64,000 nt of DNA, taken from contig NC_059539.1 in NCBI RefSeq assembly GCF_905220415.1, positions 11,780,001-11,844,000 of the forward strand, in the 5' to 3' direction. The notes beneath the pieces are model-generated. The model was not told where the DNA came from, did no database searches, and saw nothing but the letters and a program-made list of their open reading frames with translations. The position numbers were made by a program, and so were the translations under genes. Of this stretch, positions 32,720 through 43,455 are shown piece after piece; the first letter of the stretch is position 1, and each line of letters starts with the position of its first letter. Source of the stretch: Colias croceus (taxonomy: Eukaryota > Arthropoda > Insecta > Lepidoptera > Pieridae).

Positions 32720-33567
32720 GAAGACCGTTTGACAAATGATAGGGTGCATCATAATATTATTCGATCTCTTGAAGATGAACATGAGCATAAGCAATGACTA
32801 GAGTAGGGACGCGAATATTACAATTATTTGAGACAAGAACGATTAATATTTGTTTAACGAAAGATTAAGAATTGAAATTATTCGGTCTCTGAAAACGGAC
32901 GAATTGCGAGAGGCCCGTCTTACTGCAGACGATTTCGTCATAGTCTTGATGACTTAGAGGTAAACAATCTACGAATTCGGTGGTGGGGTCCGACAAATAT
33001 AAAAGTGGGTTTGCTTATAACCTCACAATTTATTACAGATCATCTTCTGTATAGGCGATATTAACGTAGAACATATTGCATGCTTTACATGCTTTAAAGT
33101 GGAGTAAGGAGACGGCTTTCGTTTGAAGATACACCGGAACCTTTGAAATCACTACTTTTAGAGGAACATACTGTGCAATCTAAACTGTTATTAGACAATA
33201 TTAGACAGTGCTCAATAATTATCAGAAGGTCCTTTCATGCTTACTTTTAAGATACAAGGTCAAGTTTACCATTTGATAGGATCCCTTTTGCCTGAAGGCC
33301 AACCTAAGTTTGTTTAAATATATTTTGTATTCGACTACAACGAATAGTGGAATACAAGAAATCAATATTTCTCAAATTTAAAACTGAACTCATTTCACAA
33401 TTTTAGAACAGGTTAATTCGTATGTATGCAGTTTTAAATCGACATTAGAAGCTTTTCCTCGAGATGGTGATATCGGCACTCAGGAACTGCCTGGACGTGT
33501 TATAACGCCCAGGCCACAGTATTACAATTTTTCCTACCGTAGAGCAACGAATGTATTTTCGCATAGC
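32720..33567 (+). pseudogene. Autonomous Helitron Rep/helicase protein, N-terminal remnant
   Basis: Fragments in different frames follow the order of Helitron proteins. IIRSLKTDELREARL (32877-32921) resembles the N-terminal repeats. TPEPLKSLLL ... LLLDNIRQ (33128-33249) and KIQGQVYHLIGSLLPE followed by QPKF (33249-33311) are signature segments of the Helitron-like N-terminal domain. QVNSYVCSFKSTLEAFP (33409-33459) follows, and that frame stays open into the MULE boundary at 33568. Several stops and frameshifts make it non-functional. The Rep HUH motif and the helicase are not found to the right of the MULE, so it is truncated. It could once have mobilised the short Lep1-like elements. Confidence 0.8.
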
Positions 33568-33640
33568 CACTCTTTGCCCGTCGTACGGTTCTGTTGTCCG
33601 GTCAACCGGACTATGGGAAAAAAATATTTTCCGTAGTTTT
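33568..33640 (+). repeat. MULE left terminal inverted repeat
   Basis: Contains one near-palindrome GTCCGGT-CA-ACCGGAC (33596-33611), then an A/T stretch and TTTTCCGTAGT. It matches the right end with about four changes over roughly 70 bp. Confidence 0.88.
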
Positions 33641-33977
33641 GCAACGAAAACACGATAAACCCTGTGTGACCATTCTGAAAAATAATATTTTACAAGGTCC
33701 GGTTGCCTTTTTATATAACTATAGGAATACAGTCAAAGGAGATTTAAAATAACAATGGAAAGTTGAATCAAATAAGAAAAAAAACATTAACTAAAAGCGA
33801 CTCTAAATAATGTTAGCTTTATCGAAAAAAAAATGCCTCAGGTTACTACATATTTCATGTGACTTAAAACGAGTGCCTAAAACAACAAAAAACAAACAGC
33901 ATTATCAAACATAATATTTAAATTCCCTCTTTGCCCATGGTACGGAAATTGCGTTTTAAAGTATTACCTACTAATTA

Positions 33978-35474
33978 TTATCTTATATTTGCTAGCTTCT
34001 CCAAAGCATAGCCTAAATCAATTTCTTCGTTTAAAAGTTGCAATTGAATATGCCTTATTGTATCGTCTTTTAGTATATCTTCCCTTTTGCGTTTAACAAA
34101 AACATTTTGTTTATTGCATTTTGTAATTCTGATTTGTGTTTGCTTATCCATTTTCTCTAAATAATTTAGAAGCCGTAATATGTTAACATAGTTTTTATTG
34201 ATTGCTCGATTTAATTTGGAATTCCATCCCTCCACGCTGTTATTGGTGCGGTGTCGTTGTCCAAAAACAGAGACAAATTGGCAATATTTACTGTTAATCC
34301 ACATTTTATCAAAATATTTAAAAAACTTGGCCATGTTCGAGAGAGCTTGTGATTTAATGTGTCGCCATGCATCTAAAATAGTTTCACATGGCAAAAGTGG
34401 TAATCTAGCACACAGTGTTATAATACGTCTCTCCACTCCTGATTTTGTAAAGCCCATACTCGTAGCTTTTCTCCACACACATCTTGACCAGTGATAATAG
34501 CACCCGATTATCGTTACTATTGGAAATTCTCGATTAATGGCATTTATAGCTGCTCTCTCATAGTCACAATGGACTTTAGAAGGATTCCATCCCAACTTTG
34601 ATTTCAGCAAACTAAACACTATTGAGTAGCTTTTTTCTTTCTTATCACACATACACAAATACAAATATCAAAGGAATCACATTCGTTGTTTCAGCCGTGC
34701 TGCCTACTTCACCATGTACCGTAAATAATTGATAAAACGGATGTGGGCAACTTTTAAACGTTCCATCAAAAAAAACTCTGTTATCAATGGAATTAACTTC
34801 CTCGCTTCTTGAGAGCAAAATATGATAATCCTGTTTTCTTCAAAACAATAATCGGCTAACATAAAGTTATTTAAAAACTTTGATGGAACTTGTACCTCTT
34901 CTGGATTTTGACACACCATTATTTTGACACCATTGCTTTTATTTCTTAAATTATAAAGGCCATGTTGAACATTACGAAATTCTGGCACCTTTACTACCAT
35001 GTCGATTCCAACATCTTTTAGTTTTTCAACTGCCTCGTTATAAAGCATAGGTATAATTTTTTAAAATCTTCTTTAAAATTAGCCATTGCTACATCGACAT
35101 CATTTTTTGCTTCGTTACTTGGACATTGATGAGGATACAATAACGTCTATACCCCTGCACTCCTTGCAGGGTGATGTTAATGGGCTGATGATAACTAATG
35201 TAATGTGTTAAAATAAATGTAATATGTAAGTTATCCTTACGTGAACAGTTATAAATCCTTTGCATTTCAGTTTTTTATAAGAGCTACATCTCCACAGTAA
35301 CGAGCCATCTTTGTAACTACAATTTTTGTAATACTGATGCCCATCAAATAGCAGCACTGTCCCACCTTTCCTTGAAATGTATTGTAAACGTTGAGACATA
35401 ATATTAGCAATATTTTCAAAGCCGTATAGATAGATAGCAACCAACATATGAAACAGTAAGGGCATTACTATCAT
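33978..35474 (-). pseudogene. MULE transposase with FLYWCH zinc finger, frameshifted
   Basis: Read on the minus strand. The piece at 35474-35208 holds a FLYWCH finger (G37-G38, Y48-Y49, W61-C63, C71). The histidine-containing end (HQCPSNEAKND) follows in another frame near 35137. The piece at 35048-34704 is the linker region. The first catalytic aspartate, FFDGTFK (codon at 34765-34767), is out of frame with it, beside an eight-base homopolymer (34768-34775). The piece at 34664-33978 has the second aspartate (D34 in HCDYERAA), the C55/H58 pair in GCYYHW, and E145 in NNSVEGW. So all three DDE residues remain but at least three frame breaks separate them. FLYWCH fingers bind DNA, and MULE enzymes cut and paste the element. 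Confidence 0.85.
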
Positions 35475-35574
35475 TGTTCAGGAAAACCACTGTCAGAATA
35501 AAAAAATATCAAAAAATTTACAATATATTAAACAAAAAGGTCAAACTGATAAAAAGTTTAAACTAGATCTTCCG

Positions 35575-35701
35575 TAGTCCGGTCAACCGGACTATGGAAA
35601 AAAATATTTTTTCCGTAGTCCGGCCAACTGTACTACGGAAAAAAATTTTTTCCCGTGGTCCGGTTGACCGGACAACAGAACCGTACGACGGGCAAAGAGG
35701 G
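35575..35701 (-). repeat. MULE right terminal repeat with three palindromic units
   Basis: Besides the outer inverted repeat this end carries two further subterminal copies of CCGTAGTCCGG ... CCGGACTAYGG, each separated by an AAAAAATATTTTTT-like spacer. One palindromic core (CCGGCCAACTGTACTACGG) is degenerate. Repeated subterminal palindromes often serve as transposase binding sites, which is inference here. Open frames on both strands across this region are artefacts. Confidence 0.75.
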
Positions 35702-35740
35702 CGCATAGCAACGGAGGGGAACTCGGACGCGGGCCACGTA

Positions 35741-35771
35741 GGTACCACAAACATGCTTAGTTTGTGGTACC
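35741..35771. repeat. 12-bp perfect hairpin
   Basis: GGTACCACAAAC (35741-35752), loop ATGCTTA, GTTTGTGGTACC (35760-35771). It lies 32 bases right of the MULE target duplication, in GC-rich sequence that may continue the older Helitron. Confidence 0.6.
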
Positions 35772-36049
35772 GAGCGCGAAAGAAAGTCATCGTGTTTTTA
35801 GTAAAGTTCCTATGTATACTGACGTAATTTAATACTTAGGTACATATTCTATAATGGTGCGCTCAAACTGTTAATCTACATTTAATTTAGATTATTATTT
35901 GAAATACTAAGTACTGTAGAATTTAAATCACATTCATTCATGTTGTCTTTAGATTTTAAGATTTTTTTATCAGTGTTCAATTTTAATGTAGTTAAATTTT
36001 ATAAGAGACAATAATTAAGAACATTCAAAAATAAAGTGTCACGTATTTT

Positions 36050-36111
36050 TTTTTAAACGACGAATGACGAAAAACCACGTAATCGCGGACGAAGTCGCGG
36101 GCAACAGCTAG
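36050..36111 (+). mobile_element. Lep1-like Helitron, 3' terminus
   Basis: GTAATCGCGGACGAAGTCGC then GGGCAACAGCTAG next to T. Only the terminal hairpin region is preserved. Confidence 0.6.
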
Positions 36112-36528
36112 TAAAGTATAAACAGACGGTCATGCGTATTGAAAATCATTTTATTCGCACATAAATGTATTGCGTTACGCTTTTTTTCGCGCTTGTGAGG
36201 TTCTCCAATAGTTTTATTGTAAACGATAGTAAATATATCAATGTGTAGGTGGCAGTTCTTATAGGAAGGTAATATTAAATGTAGAAGATAAGAGTTTGTT
36301 GTTATATTTTTTAAATCACTCTTCTAAGAGAAAATAAAAGAATTTAATGGGGGGTGTTATAACAGCTTTAGGTATCGGGAAGCTTTGTTTAAATGTCAAA
36401 GATTAAAAAAAAGTTAAAACGTGTTAAAAAGGCTGATAATTTAATTATCCACTAACTTCTTGTTCTTCTCTACCTCTAGCTCTACCATCGTTTTTAAAAC
36501 AAGGAGTTATTATCAAATAACATCGTAT
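36112..36528. other. AT-rich, no feature seen
   Basis: No gene, RNA or repeat recognised. Confidence 0.5.
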
Positions 36529-37012
36529 ACCTATAGTAGAGCCATTTTAATAGGCAACATTTGACAGTTCAACATAATTCAACAACGTAACCTAGTAACG
36601 ACGACATAGAATAACATGATATTTCGTTTTGTTAGAACTGCACATTTGCTTAACTTTTTTAAATTACGATTACATATTTATAATAATAATGACCAATACA
36701 AGTAATTTTAAGATTTCATTTTACTGATAAACCATTCTAAACATAATAAACAATTTCTGAATTGAAGAACTGACGTCGCTACAATTTTGTGTCAATAAAC
36801 CTTTTTTCTTTTTAAATACCAGAGATGTTACTCTAAAAATCGAAATCTGACATCTAGAATCGAATGCATTGATTACTTGTGAATAAAAATCATCATAAAT
36901 TAATAAATTCGATTGACAAATGTTTCAAATCCGTATCGATTAATTCACTTTAATCGATGTTTTTATACAAGTTACATCTCTTCGAAGATAAAATTGATAT
37001 AGGTAAACCAGA
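36529..37012 (+). repeat. Unnamed repeat, interrupted
   Basis: TAGAGCCATTTTAATAGGCA then ACATTTGACA (about 36536-36566), and TATAGGTAAACCAGAATC near 36998-37015, together match a contiguous inverted segment at 41160-41213. About 430 bp lie between the two parts here, including the MITE-like segment at 36828-36968. Confidence 0.4.
36828..36968. mobile_element. MITE-like segment with AGAGATGTTAC ends
   Basis: Starts AGAGATGTTACTCT and ends GTTACATCTCT (inverted AGAGATGTAAC). The interior is rich in ATCGAT/TCGAAT motifs. The ends resemble short hAT-type termini. No clean 8-bp duplication was found. Confidence 0.45.
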
Positions 37013-39220
37013 ATCTGATGGCAATTAGGGAAATCAAAATTTTGAGTGTGCAACCCTAGGGAAAATGAACGATCTTGATACTGCTTATTTTTTATTTTGT
37101 CCTCAATATCATTAGTCACATTACATAAGTGGACAATACTGTACTTAATAATGAGATATCCACTATATAATGTAGGTACATACTTACATGCTTACTTACA
37201 TGTATACCTAATATACAATTGTACATATTACTTTTATACAGGTAATACATATTATTATTTACACATACCTATATTTGTATATTCATTACCAGTATGCCAT
37301 GTGAAAATATCGATAATAATGATAATGTAGATCAAAACAGCTTATAATTTTTTATAAAATAAAATAAAAATAAAATAAAACTATGTTTATTTTCGTAAGT
37401 ATTAACAGATACACACATTATAAAATTGACTTGGACAGCTTGGACTTGACGAATAGCCGTATTGGAAACTCCTGTAATAAGTTTTCATAAAATTATATTC
37501 TAATCAACAAACAATATTATAGTTACCTACATATAATATTTTTTAATTTAAAGTATCAAAACGGGTAAGTCCAATTTACCAATAAAATCTTCAAAATTGA
37601 AAATTGTGATGTGTTTGACCCTTCTTCATCGAATGTTTTTCTATACACATTATAAACAACACCTCTTGCTTGTGATCGCAGCGGCTTTATCGACATTTTC
37701 GAAGAATTTTTAGACAAAATCCTAAAAATTATTCATCAACTGCAAAAAAGACAAATAATTTGACAACCAATTTGATAGTTGTCAAATAAGTTGCCAAATG
37801 AAAATCTTTTATTTCATAAATATAAATATGCCATCAGTAGGCGTAGTCTCGACACCAATCGACATCGATATCGACCGAAATCGGTCGGTAACTAACGATT
37901 ATCAGTAACCAATCAGTAACTATAGTAAAGACCTAAAAAATTTAGTGTTCTTTTTCCAAGAAATTTAGCTTAATTTTAGGGAATAGATAGTAAATTAAAA
38001 TTAGTTATATTAATTTTCGCATTATTACAATTGCAATTGCATATAAAAAAAGCAAATTTTATGCACAAAAAAACATGGCAGTTAATTTAATTTTAATCAA
38101 ATTCGATATTTTTTATATCAATCGTTTAATTAATGTTCTATTAATTACATATTCATGGAATCCAAAATTCCATGTATGGCAATTACCTCTTTATTTACTT
38201 TTTTGACATTTGACATCAATCATGAAAATAATATTTCTATCAAAATAAATATAAATTGTGTGTTTTCAAGAGGATAATTTTTAATTATGTTCTTAAAAGT
38301 CCTATAAATCTATTGGATAACAAATATCCTAAGAAAATATCAATCTGCGTTATGTTTTTATATAGTTAAAGCTATTAAGTAGTTTTAGTTTAGTAATATT
38401 TTGTTATTTGTGAAGTGCAATAAAATTCTAATCAAAAGACTCCAAAAGCTCTACAAGATAGGGCTCCAAAAGCTCTCAATTCGAATCCTTTTGAGAAATC
38501 TTTAAGACATCATAGAAACTGACGGTTCTAAAACTAAGGACGGAACGGATAATTTGTATCACTTGTATTTTTAGCTTGTATTATTATATTATATTACGTG
38601 CATCATTGTATATTTTATTACAGTTAATAAGCAAAGGATGCAATGCAATTAGCGGTTCGCGGTTAATATTATTTATGTGTTAAATATAAATATTTATCTA
38701 TAAATTTTATATTTAAGATTTTACAGATGAACAAGTTACTAGAATTATTATGTTGGTGAGGGATGATGGTTTTGAGCCAAATTTTCAACTACGCTATTAT
38801 AAACTGTTAAATTAAAATTTTCTTATAAATTTTTTTCGTAATTGGATCGTTTTATTTTATTTGTATTCATCTGTATAATTTTATTATCCTAGAAGTTCAA
38901 AAAGAAATTAATCGAATATGAATGCAATAATTTAGGCTGAATAAATGCAGACAGCAGTACACTATTTTAATATTTATTTAATATAATATAAGAGGCTTCT
39001 TAACATTTTCAATAAGATTTTGAAACCATCTTAAAAATAAAACATTATTTGTTTATTTTATTTTAATTGCAATAACATTAAATAAGAGACAAAAATATTG
39101 CGTTAAATCATAATATAGCATCGGAAGTGTGAAATAAATATCTTCTATTTATTATAAAATTATAATAATATATAATCTTTCCGATATTATCAACCGTATC
39201 TACAAACCCACACAAACCGT
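37013..39220. other. AT-rich, no gene recognised
   Basis: Contains low-complexity A/T tracts (37347-37382) and a short patch 37845-37895 rich in ATCGATATCGA and CGACCGA-AA-TCGGTCG. No coding frame is supported. Confidence 0.5.
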
Positions 39221-39606
39221 AAGGCCCTTCTCCCATTTCGATACTTCTAGAATACGATACTCGAGTAGAATACTAGTTAGATATTTGCTCGCTGCCCGAT
39301 GCTCGCATATTAAGCGACTGAAAAATGACTAAATTCATCATTATTGTGCCTCGTTTTTGTAGACGGACGCTATGTCGAGCGATTCCAGTGACGATGTAAA
39401 AGTAGGAAGTACTGGATTCATCCATATATTGAAAGAAACATAAGTAAATTGTAGAGTTTTTATAGCCGCACGAGAACTACAACATGATGATAAGAATTTT
39501 TTATCTTTCTTCCGAAGAGATACGCGCGCAACGCGACGCAAAAACGACCACCTATACTAGTCGCGGACGTGTAGGATACCGGTAGCGTGATGGGAGAAGG
39601 GCTTTC
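39221..39606 (+). mobile_element. Internally deleted PIF/Harbinger-like element
   Basis: The ends GGCCCTTCTCCCAT and, inverted, GCCCTTCTCCCAT lie about 385 bp apart. TAA precedes the left end, and the expected TTA on the right reads TTT. Two plus-strand peptide remnants look like the N-terminus of a Harbinger transposase: a serine/aspartate-rich start MSSDSSDDVKV (39372-39443, then a stop) and ELQHDDKNFLSFFRR (within 39468-39560). The DDE domain is absent. The minus-strand frame at 39341-39541 is a shadow of this. Confidence 0.6.
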
Positions 39607-41110
39607 GAGATCTTGTCGAGATCAAACGTCAGTATCATAACGATTGACAATGTCAAAGAATAATTTGTTTTGACAATATTCGAATGTGTTGCAAAGAAAT
39701 GATTTTCCAAATCCATGAAATCCATATTTTATTTATTTTTCACTTAGATTACAAAATAAAAGACAGATGGAGCGTTGCCGAACTAAACCGAATAATTTAT
39801 CGTCATTTTCAATAAAGCTATGTGTGCTGTCATTTCGCCGCTGCACTGTACGTACACGGTGCTTCTGTGTGCGTGTAATGTTGCCAGATATTGAAAAATT
39901 TCCCAAATTTTTCCCCGACTACGCAAAAAAGAGGGTTATGTTTTTCAAGTTTATGGATGTATGTATAATATTTCTTTGACACGCCCTGCAGTATAAACCG
40001 TTGGACCGATTTTGAGTTGTGAGGTTTCATTGCAATGATCTGAATTATTATGTTAGTGGCGGTAGTGACGTAGGCTATAATATACATAAATGAGAAGTCA
40101 AGTTTTAATTTTTATTTAAATTCTTTTATTACAGTACCTGCCTACTAAAGTTATATATGGACAAAAAAATTGTATTCAATTTTTTATTAAATAAATTACA
40201 TAAAAAAAGTTGCAATATTAACTATAATAATTATATTATTTTTTATTTTTCATAATATATGAATACGAATAGCGGTAGTTTTTAGTCGAGAATACGGGAC
40301 ACTTTATTTTCATCATATCCATCATGGAGTTCACATAAATTAAATCGCTAGCGAAAACGACTATGACGTTTTTAAGCTTTATAAAAGTAACAAAATAATG
40401 TATTAATATGCTTATTAAAATAATCTAATAATTATCATGAACCTTTAGTGCACTATACAAATAATCACATTCACGATCGAAAAATCCAACAGCATTACCC
40501 TGAAGATCCTTTAACCATTTTACCGTTTTACCAATAAAAATGGCAAATTCATTTTCAAAATACTGGCAACATACGTTGAAGTTTTGTATTCCTTCATATC
40601 TGTAAAATTATTATTCGTATTAAAGAAATAAATCAGCCAAATAATCTACAGAAAACCTGTGAAACGATGTTTTATCTTTTTTTTTGTTTTCGGGAACAAA
40701 TTTTACAGCGTTTTATAATCACAAGACGGCATTTTTTTTACTAAAATTGCAAACCCTTTTTGACGTATTGCATGACACTATATGCGCTATAGCACTGGTG
40801 CAGCGACGTATTTGTTTTTGATTTCGTATTTTCTTTGACAAGGGCGACGGGCGGTTGTCATGCTCCATCTGTACTTTATTTTGTAATCTAAGATTTTTCA
40901 TATATCTACGGAATTGAAATAATGATGTTATTAATTTAGATAAAAATGCATTGCTACAAGGCTATTATTATATAAATATTTTGACGCATAAAGGAAAGTT
41001 TTGTGAAGAATAAAAATTATAAACAAATATGTATCCATTGTATGCTTCCATCAAATTGGGGAGAGGTATTAAGCGACATCATTTTCATTGCTGAAGACGG
41101 GTCTATAAAT
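39607..41110. other. AT-rich, no gene recognised
   Basis: The frames at 39767-39979 and 39830-40087 overlap on opposite strands and show no known domain. Near 39995-40060 a short piece (CCGTTGGACCGATTTTGAGT) resembles Helitron internal sequence. Confidence 0.45.
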
Positions 41111-41116
41111 AAGTTA

Positions 41117-41213
41117 TCGGTAATTACCGACTAATTTGTACAGACTACAGGGGCTGATTCTGGTAGACCTATAGACGTCAAATGTTGCCTATTAAATTGG
41201 CTCGACTATAATA
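41117..41213 (-). repeat. Second copy of the unnamed repeat at 36.5 kb
   Basis: Contains the perfect palindrome TCGGTAATTACCGA (41117-41130), CAGGGGCTGATTCTGGTAGA, and TGTTGCCTATTAAATTGGCT, which is the inverse of the 36.5-kb copy. Confidence 0.4.
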
Positions 41214-41483
41214 AGTTAATCGAGCGGATAAATGACCCCACTATGACACTCTTATGTCACGCATATACAGTATCCTTTTTTAAACAATGCAATATTATTA
41301 GACGCCAACGTTAGATGCACCTTATGTTAGTACACATGCCGTAATTACTTATCATGCAAACTAGTATCTTAATACATTGAATTAGGATTGAAAATAGTGT
41401 GATGTTACATATTATAGACATGAGATCATCTGTCTTTGGCAAAACTGTGACGTGTTTGTTTATTATATTATTTTATACGTTTA

Positions 41484-41790
41484 CTAGCTTTCCGCCCGCG
41501 GCTTCGCCCGCTTTGTCAAAAATATAATAAATTATATACTAAAACTTTCCTCTTGAATCACTCCTGTCAACAAAACTTCAAAAAAGTTTCTGTGAAAAAA
41601 GTTTCTATTGAATTCATTTATTACAAAAAATGTGACAAATGAGGAACCGCTCGACCGATTTTGTGCAAACTTCACATAAACCATCTACTAAATATGCCGA
41701 CCAAATCCTAAGCATTTGGTTTGGATAGGTGAGCCCGTTCTTGAGTTATGGAATTACAACGAAAAGTGGCATTGATTTTTATATATATAC
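41484..41790 (-). mobile_element. Lep1-like Helitron, longer variant
   Basis: On the minus strand it ends in CGGGCGAAGCCGCGGGCGG then AAAGCTAG. It shares AGTATATAATTTATTA with the copies at 29.8, 48.1 and 53.6 kb. The 5' half carries TGCACAAAATCGGTCGAGCG. The 5' end is not resolved. Confidence 0.7.
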
Positions 41791-41968
41791 GTTTATAACT
41801 AAATGTTCTGCATTAATTGACTGGTTAAACTAAACAAATGCCTTAACCATAACAAACCAGAAAAGATAGTCTCTTTTTGCATTACTAGGTAGATGCAAAA
41901 TGCAGTCGACCATAACGCACAAGAGGACATTTTTGCAAAGTTTCACATATAATAAATCTAATAAAAAA

Positions 41969-42185
41969 TAAATATTTTTTTTTTTTTTTTTTATATTAGA
42001 GTGGGCAAACGGGCTTGTGGAGCGCCTGATCGTAAGCGAGTCCACCGCCCATATTCATCTACAGGGGATTCTGCAGGTGCGTTGCCGACTTTTTGAGATG
42101 GAGGTACACTCTCTTCTTGAAGACACTCAAGTTGTAGACATTAGGAAATGTCGCTGCGGGGAGGCTATTCCATAATTTGGTAGTT
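41969..42185 (-). mobile_element. 5'-truncated LINE 3' end with poly(A)
   Basis: Starts at a 20-base T-run (poly-A on the minus strand), then GTGGGCAAACGGGCTTGTGG, CCACCGCCCAT, GTGCGTTGCCGAC and GGAGGCTATTCCATA. Related 3' sequence is nested at 50843-50930. The family is common in Lepidoptera by my recollection; the clade is not assigned. Confidence 0.65.
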
Positions 42186-42189
42186 TGGT

Positions 42190-42573
42190 AGTTAAATATC
42201 TTGAAAGTATAGTTTATCATAGAGCTTATACCTATACCTACCTAATACCTATATTAATTTCAAAGTATAGTTTAAAGAAGAGTTTAACATATGTATTACC
42301 TACCTATTTAATCTAAGGCTTAACATAAATCAACTATCTGATACAATATATTATGTTAAATAAAATAATTATAAATTATTAACTAATTCTCTACATAGAG
42401 ATAAACATATTTTTTTCTCCTCCTTCATGAATAGCTAACTAAAAACAACAACAATAAAAATAACATTAGAATTTTAATTGGTCTGTCATGTTTATAACTA
42501 GCAATTGTAATTTTGATACATCATATATTTGTTTAATTAATTAACATAGCGTGAGTTAAATAGAATTTATTGA
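42190..42573. other. AT-rich, no feature seen
   Basis: No gene, RNA or repeat recognised. Confidence 0.5.
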
Positions 42574-42648
42574 TCAAGGAAGGCTATATAATATCATCAC
42601 GCTAACACATAGGAGCGGAACAACGCGGACAAAACGTAGCACAGCTAT
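42574..42648 (+). mobile_element. Lep1-like Helitron, 3' fragment
   Basis: ATCAAGGAAGGCTATATAAT, CATCACGCTAACACATAGGA and GGAACAACGCGGACAAAACG of the short subfamily. It stops at GTAGCACAGCTATT, with the CTAG mutated to CTAT. Confidence 0.65.
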
Positions 42649-42659
42649 TCATACATATC

Positions 42660-42850
42660 ACTGAATCATGTGTGAACTAGTACCACTAAACGCCTACTCT
42701 TTTCCCGTCCGACTAGGGCCCTTCCGGCCTCCTCCACTCAAGCGACAGCCCAAGCCGAGGTTCGAGATCCCTGTCAAGGGGGGACGCCCTTGCGCATGTC
42801 GCTACCAGTGTGAACCTTCAGTTCACCCACGCGTCCGCGTTAAAATATAG
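42660..42850. other. GC-rich 190-bp block, unassigned
   Basis: A sharply bounded GC-rich block directly behind a Helitron end, with an open 60-codon proline/arginine-rich frame on the plus strand (42668-42850). The composition fits a fragment of a GC-rich LINE leader better than a gene, but I cannot identify it. Confidence 0.3.
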
Positions 42851-43280
42851 AAGCCCTTATGGCATCCTTATGGCTAACATTGAGAGACACCACACAAAAA
42901 AAGACTACTCTTTTGTCTTACTACGACCTTAAAAGTTCATGTAACCACACCTCAATTATCGAGTAAAAAATATCCTCAATACAACGTACTTTATTGGCGT
43001 AATTACAAACAATTCCGACAGTCCATTGTAAAAATTTACAATTTGTCTATGCGATTGTAAAATTTTATACCGAGAGGTTTACTCATAATTAACATGTGTT
43101 CGTTATAATCGTACTTCGATATTTAATGGCTCTTTTTTACTTACATCGGATTTTATTGCTTTTTTTTCTATTAGGCTGTGGATGCACGGACGATGCCGAC
43201 TTTAGAAATACATTTTTCAAAGCGATATTACACAGCGGTTAGGTATACAGTGACCACTGGTTTAATGGTGTTATTTTATT
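42851..43280. other. AT-rich, no feature seen
   Basis: No gene, RNA or repeat recognised. Confidence 0.5.
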
Positions 43281-43455
43281 AAAGTGAAACTCTTATTACG
43301 TCGTCTCAAACTATTTGGTCTGTGTAGCGCATGTCGCGTGACGCACGATACGTACGATAATTATCGTACAAATACGATAATTTTTAGTTAAATGTCTATA
43401 GTGTGAAAAAAAGTTTCACTTTTGCCGTGGTTTCATAAAACCACACAACTTTTTT
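43281..43455 (+). repeat. GAAGTTTCACTTC-ended repeat, family C copy 1
   Basis: Starts AAAGTGAAACTCTTATTACG. The body contains the perfect palindrome GTACGATAATTATCGTAC (43352-43369). It ends AAAAAGTTTCACTTTTGCCG, a hairpin GTGGTTT-CAT-AAAACCAC (about 43428-43445), and a T-run. The copy at 49407-49581 is nearly identical. Confidence 0.75.

Larger units (their letters stand above)
33568..35701 (-). mobile_element. MULE (Mutator-like) transposon, 2.1 kb, 8-bp target duplication
   Basis: CGCATAGC flanks both ends (33560-33567 and 35702-35709). The ends are CACTCTTTGCCCGTCGTACG on the left and CCCTCTTTGCCCGTCGTACG inverted on the right. The inverted repeats continue through GGTTCTGTTGTCCGGTCAAC to about 33640. 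Inside lies a broken FLYWCH/MULE transposase on the minus strand. An 8-11 bp duplication is normal for Mutator-like elements. On the left it abuts the open frame of the Helitron remnant. The element looks recent by its near-perfect ends, yet its gene is frameshifted. Confidence 0.9.

Noticed and set aside
33978..35474. Host FLYWCH zinc-finger gene
   Set aside because: It lies between inverted repeats with a target duplication, carries MULE catalytic motifs and is frameshifted.
36529..41213. Inverted repeats of one 4.7-kb transposon
   Set aside because: The 36.5- and 41.2-kb segments are inverted, but the match is internal to a short repeat and does not start at comparable ends. No transposase lies between them apart from the Harbinger scrap with its own ends.
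42668..42850. 60-codon proline/arginine-rich gene
   Set aside because: The frame equals the GC-rich block, abuts a Helitron end and has no recognisable domain.
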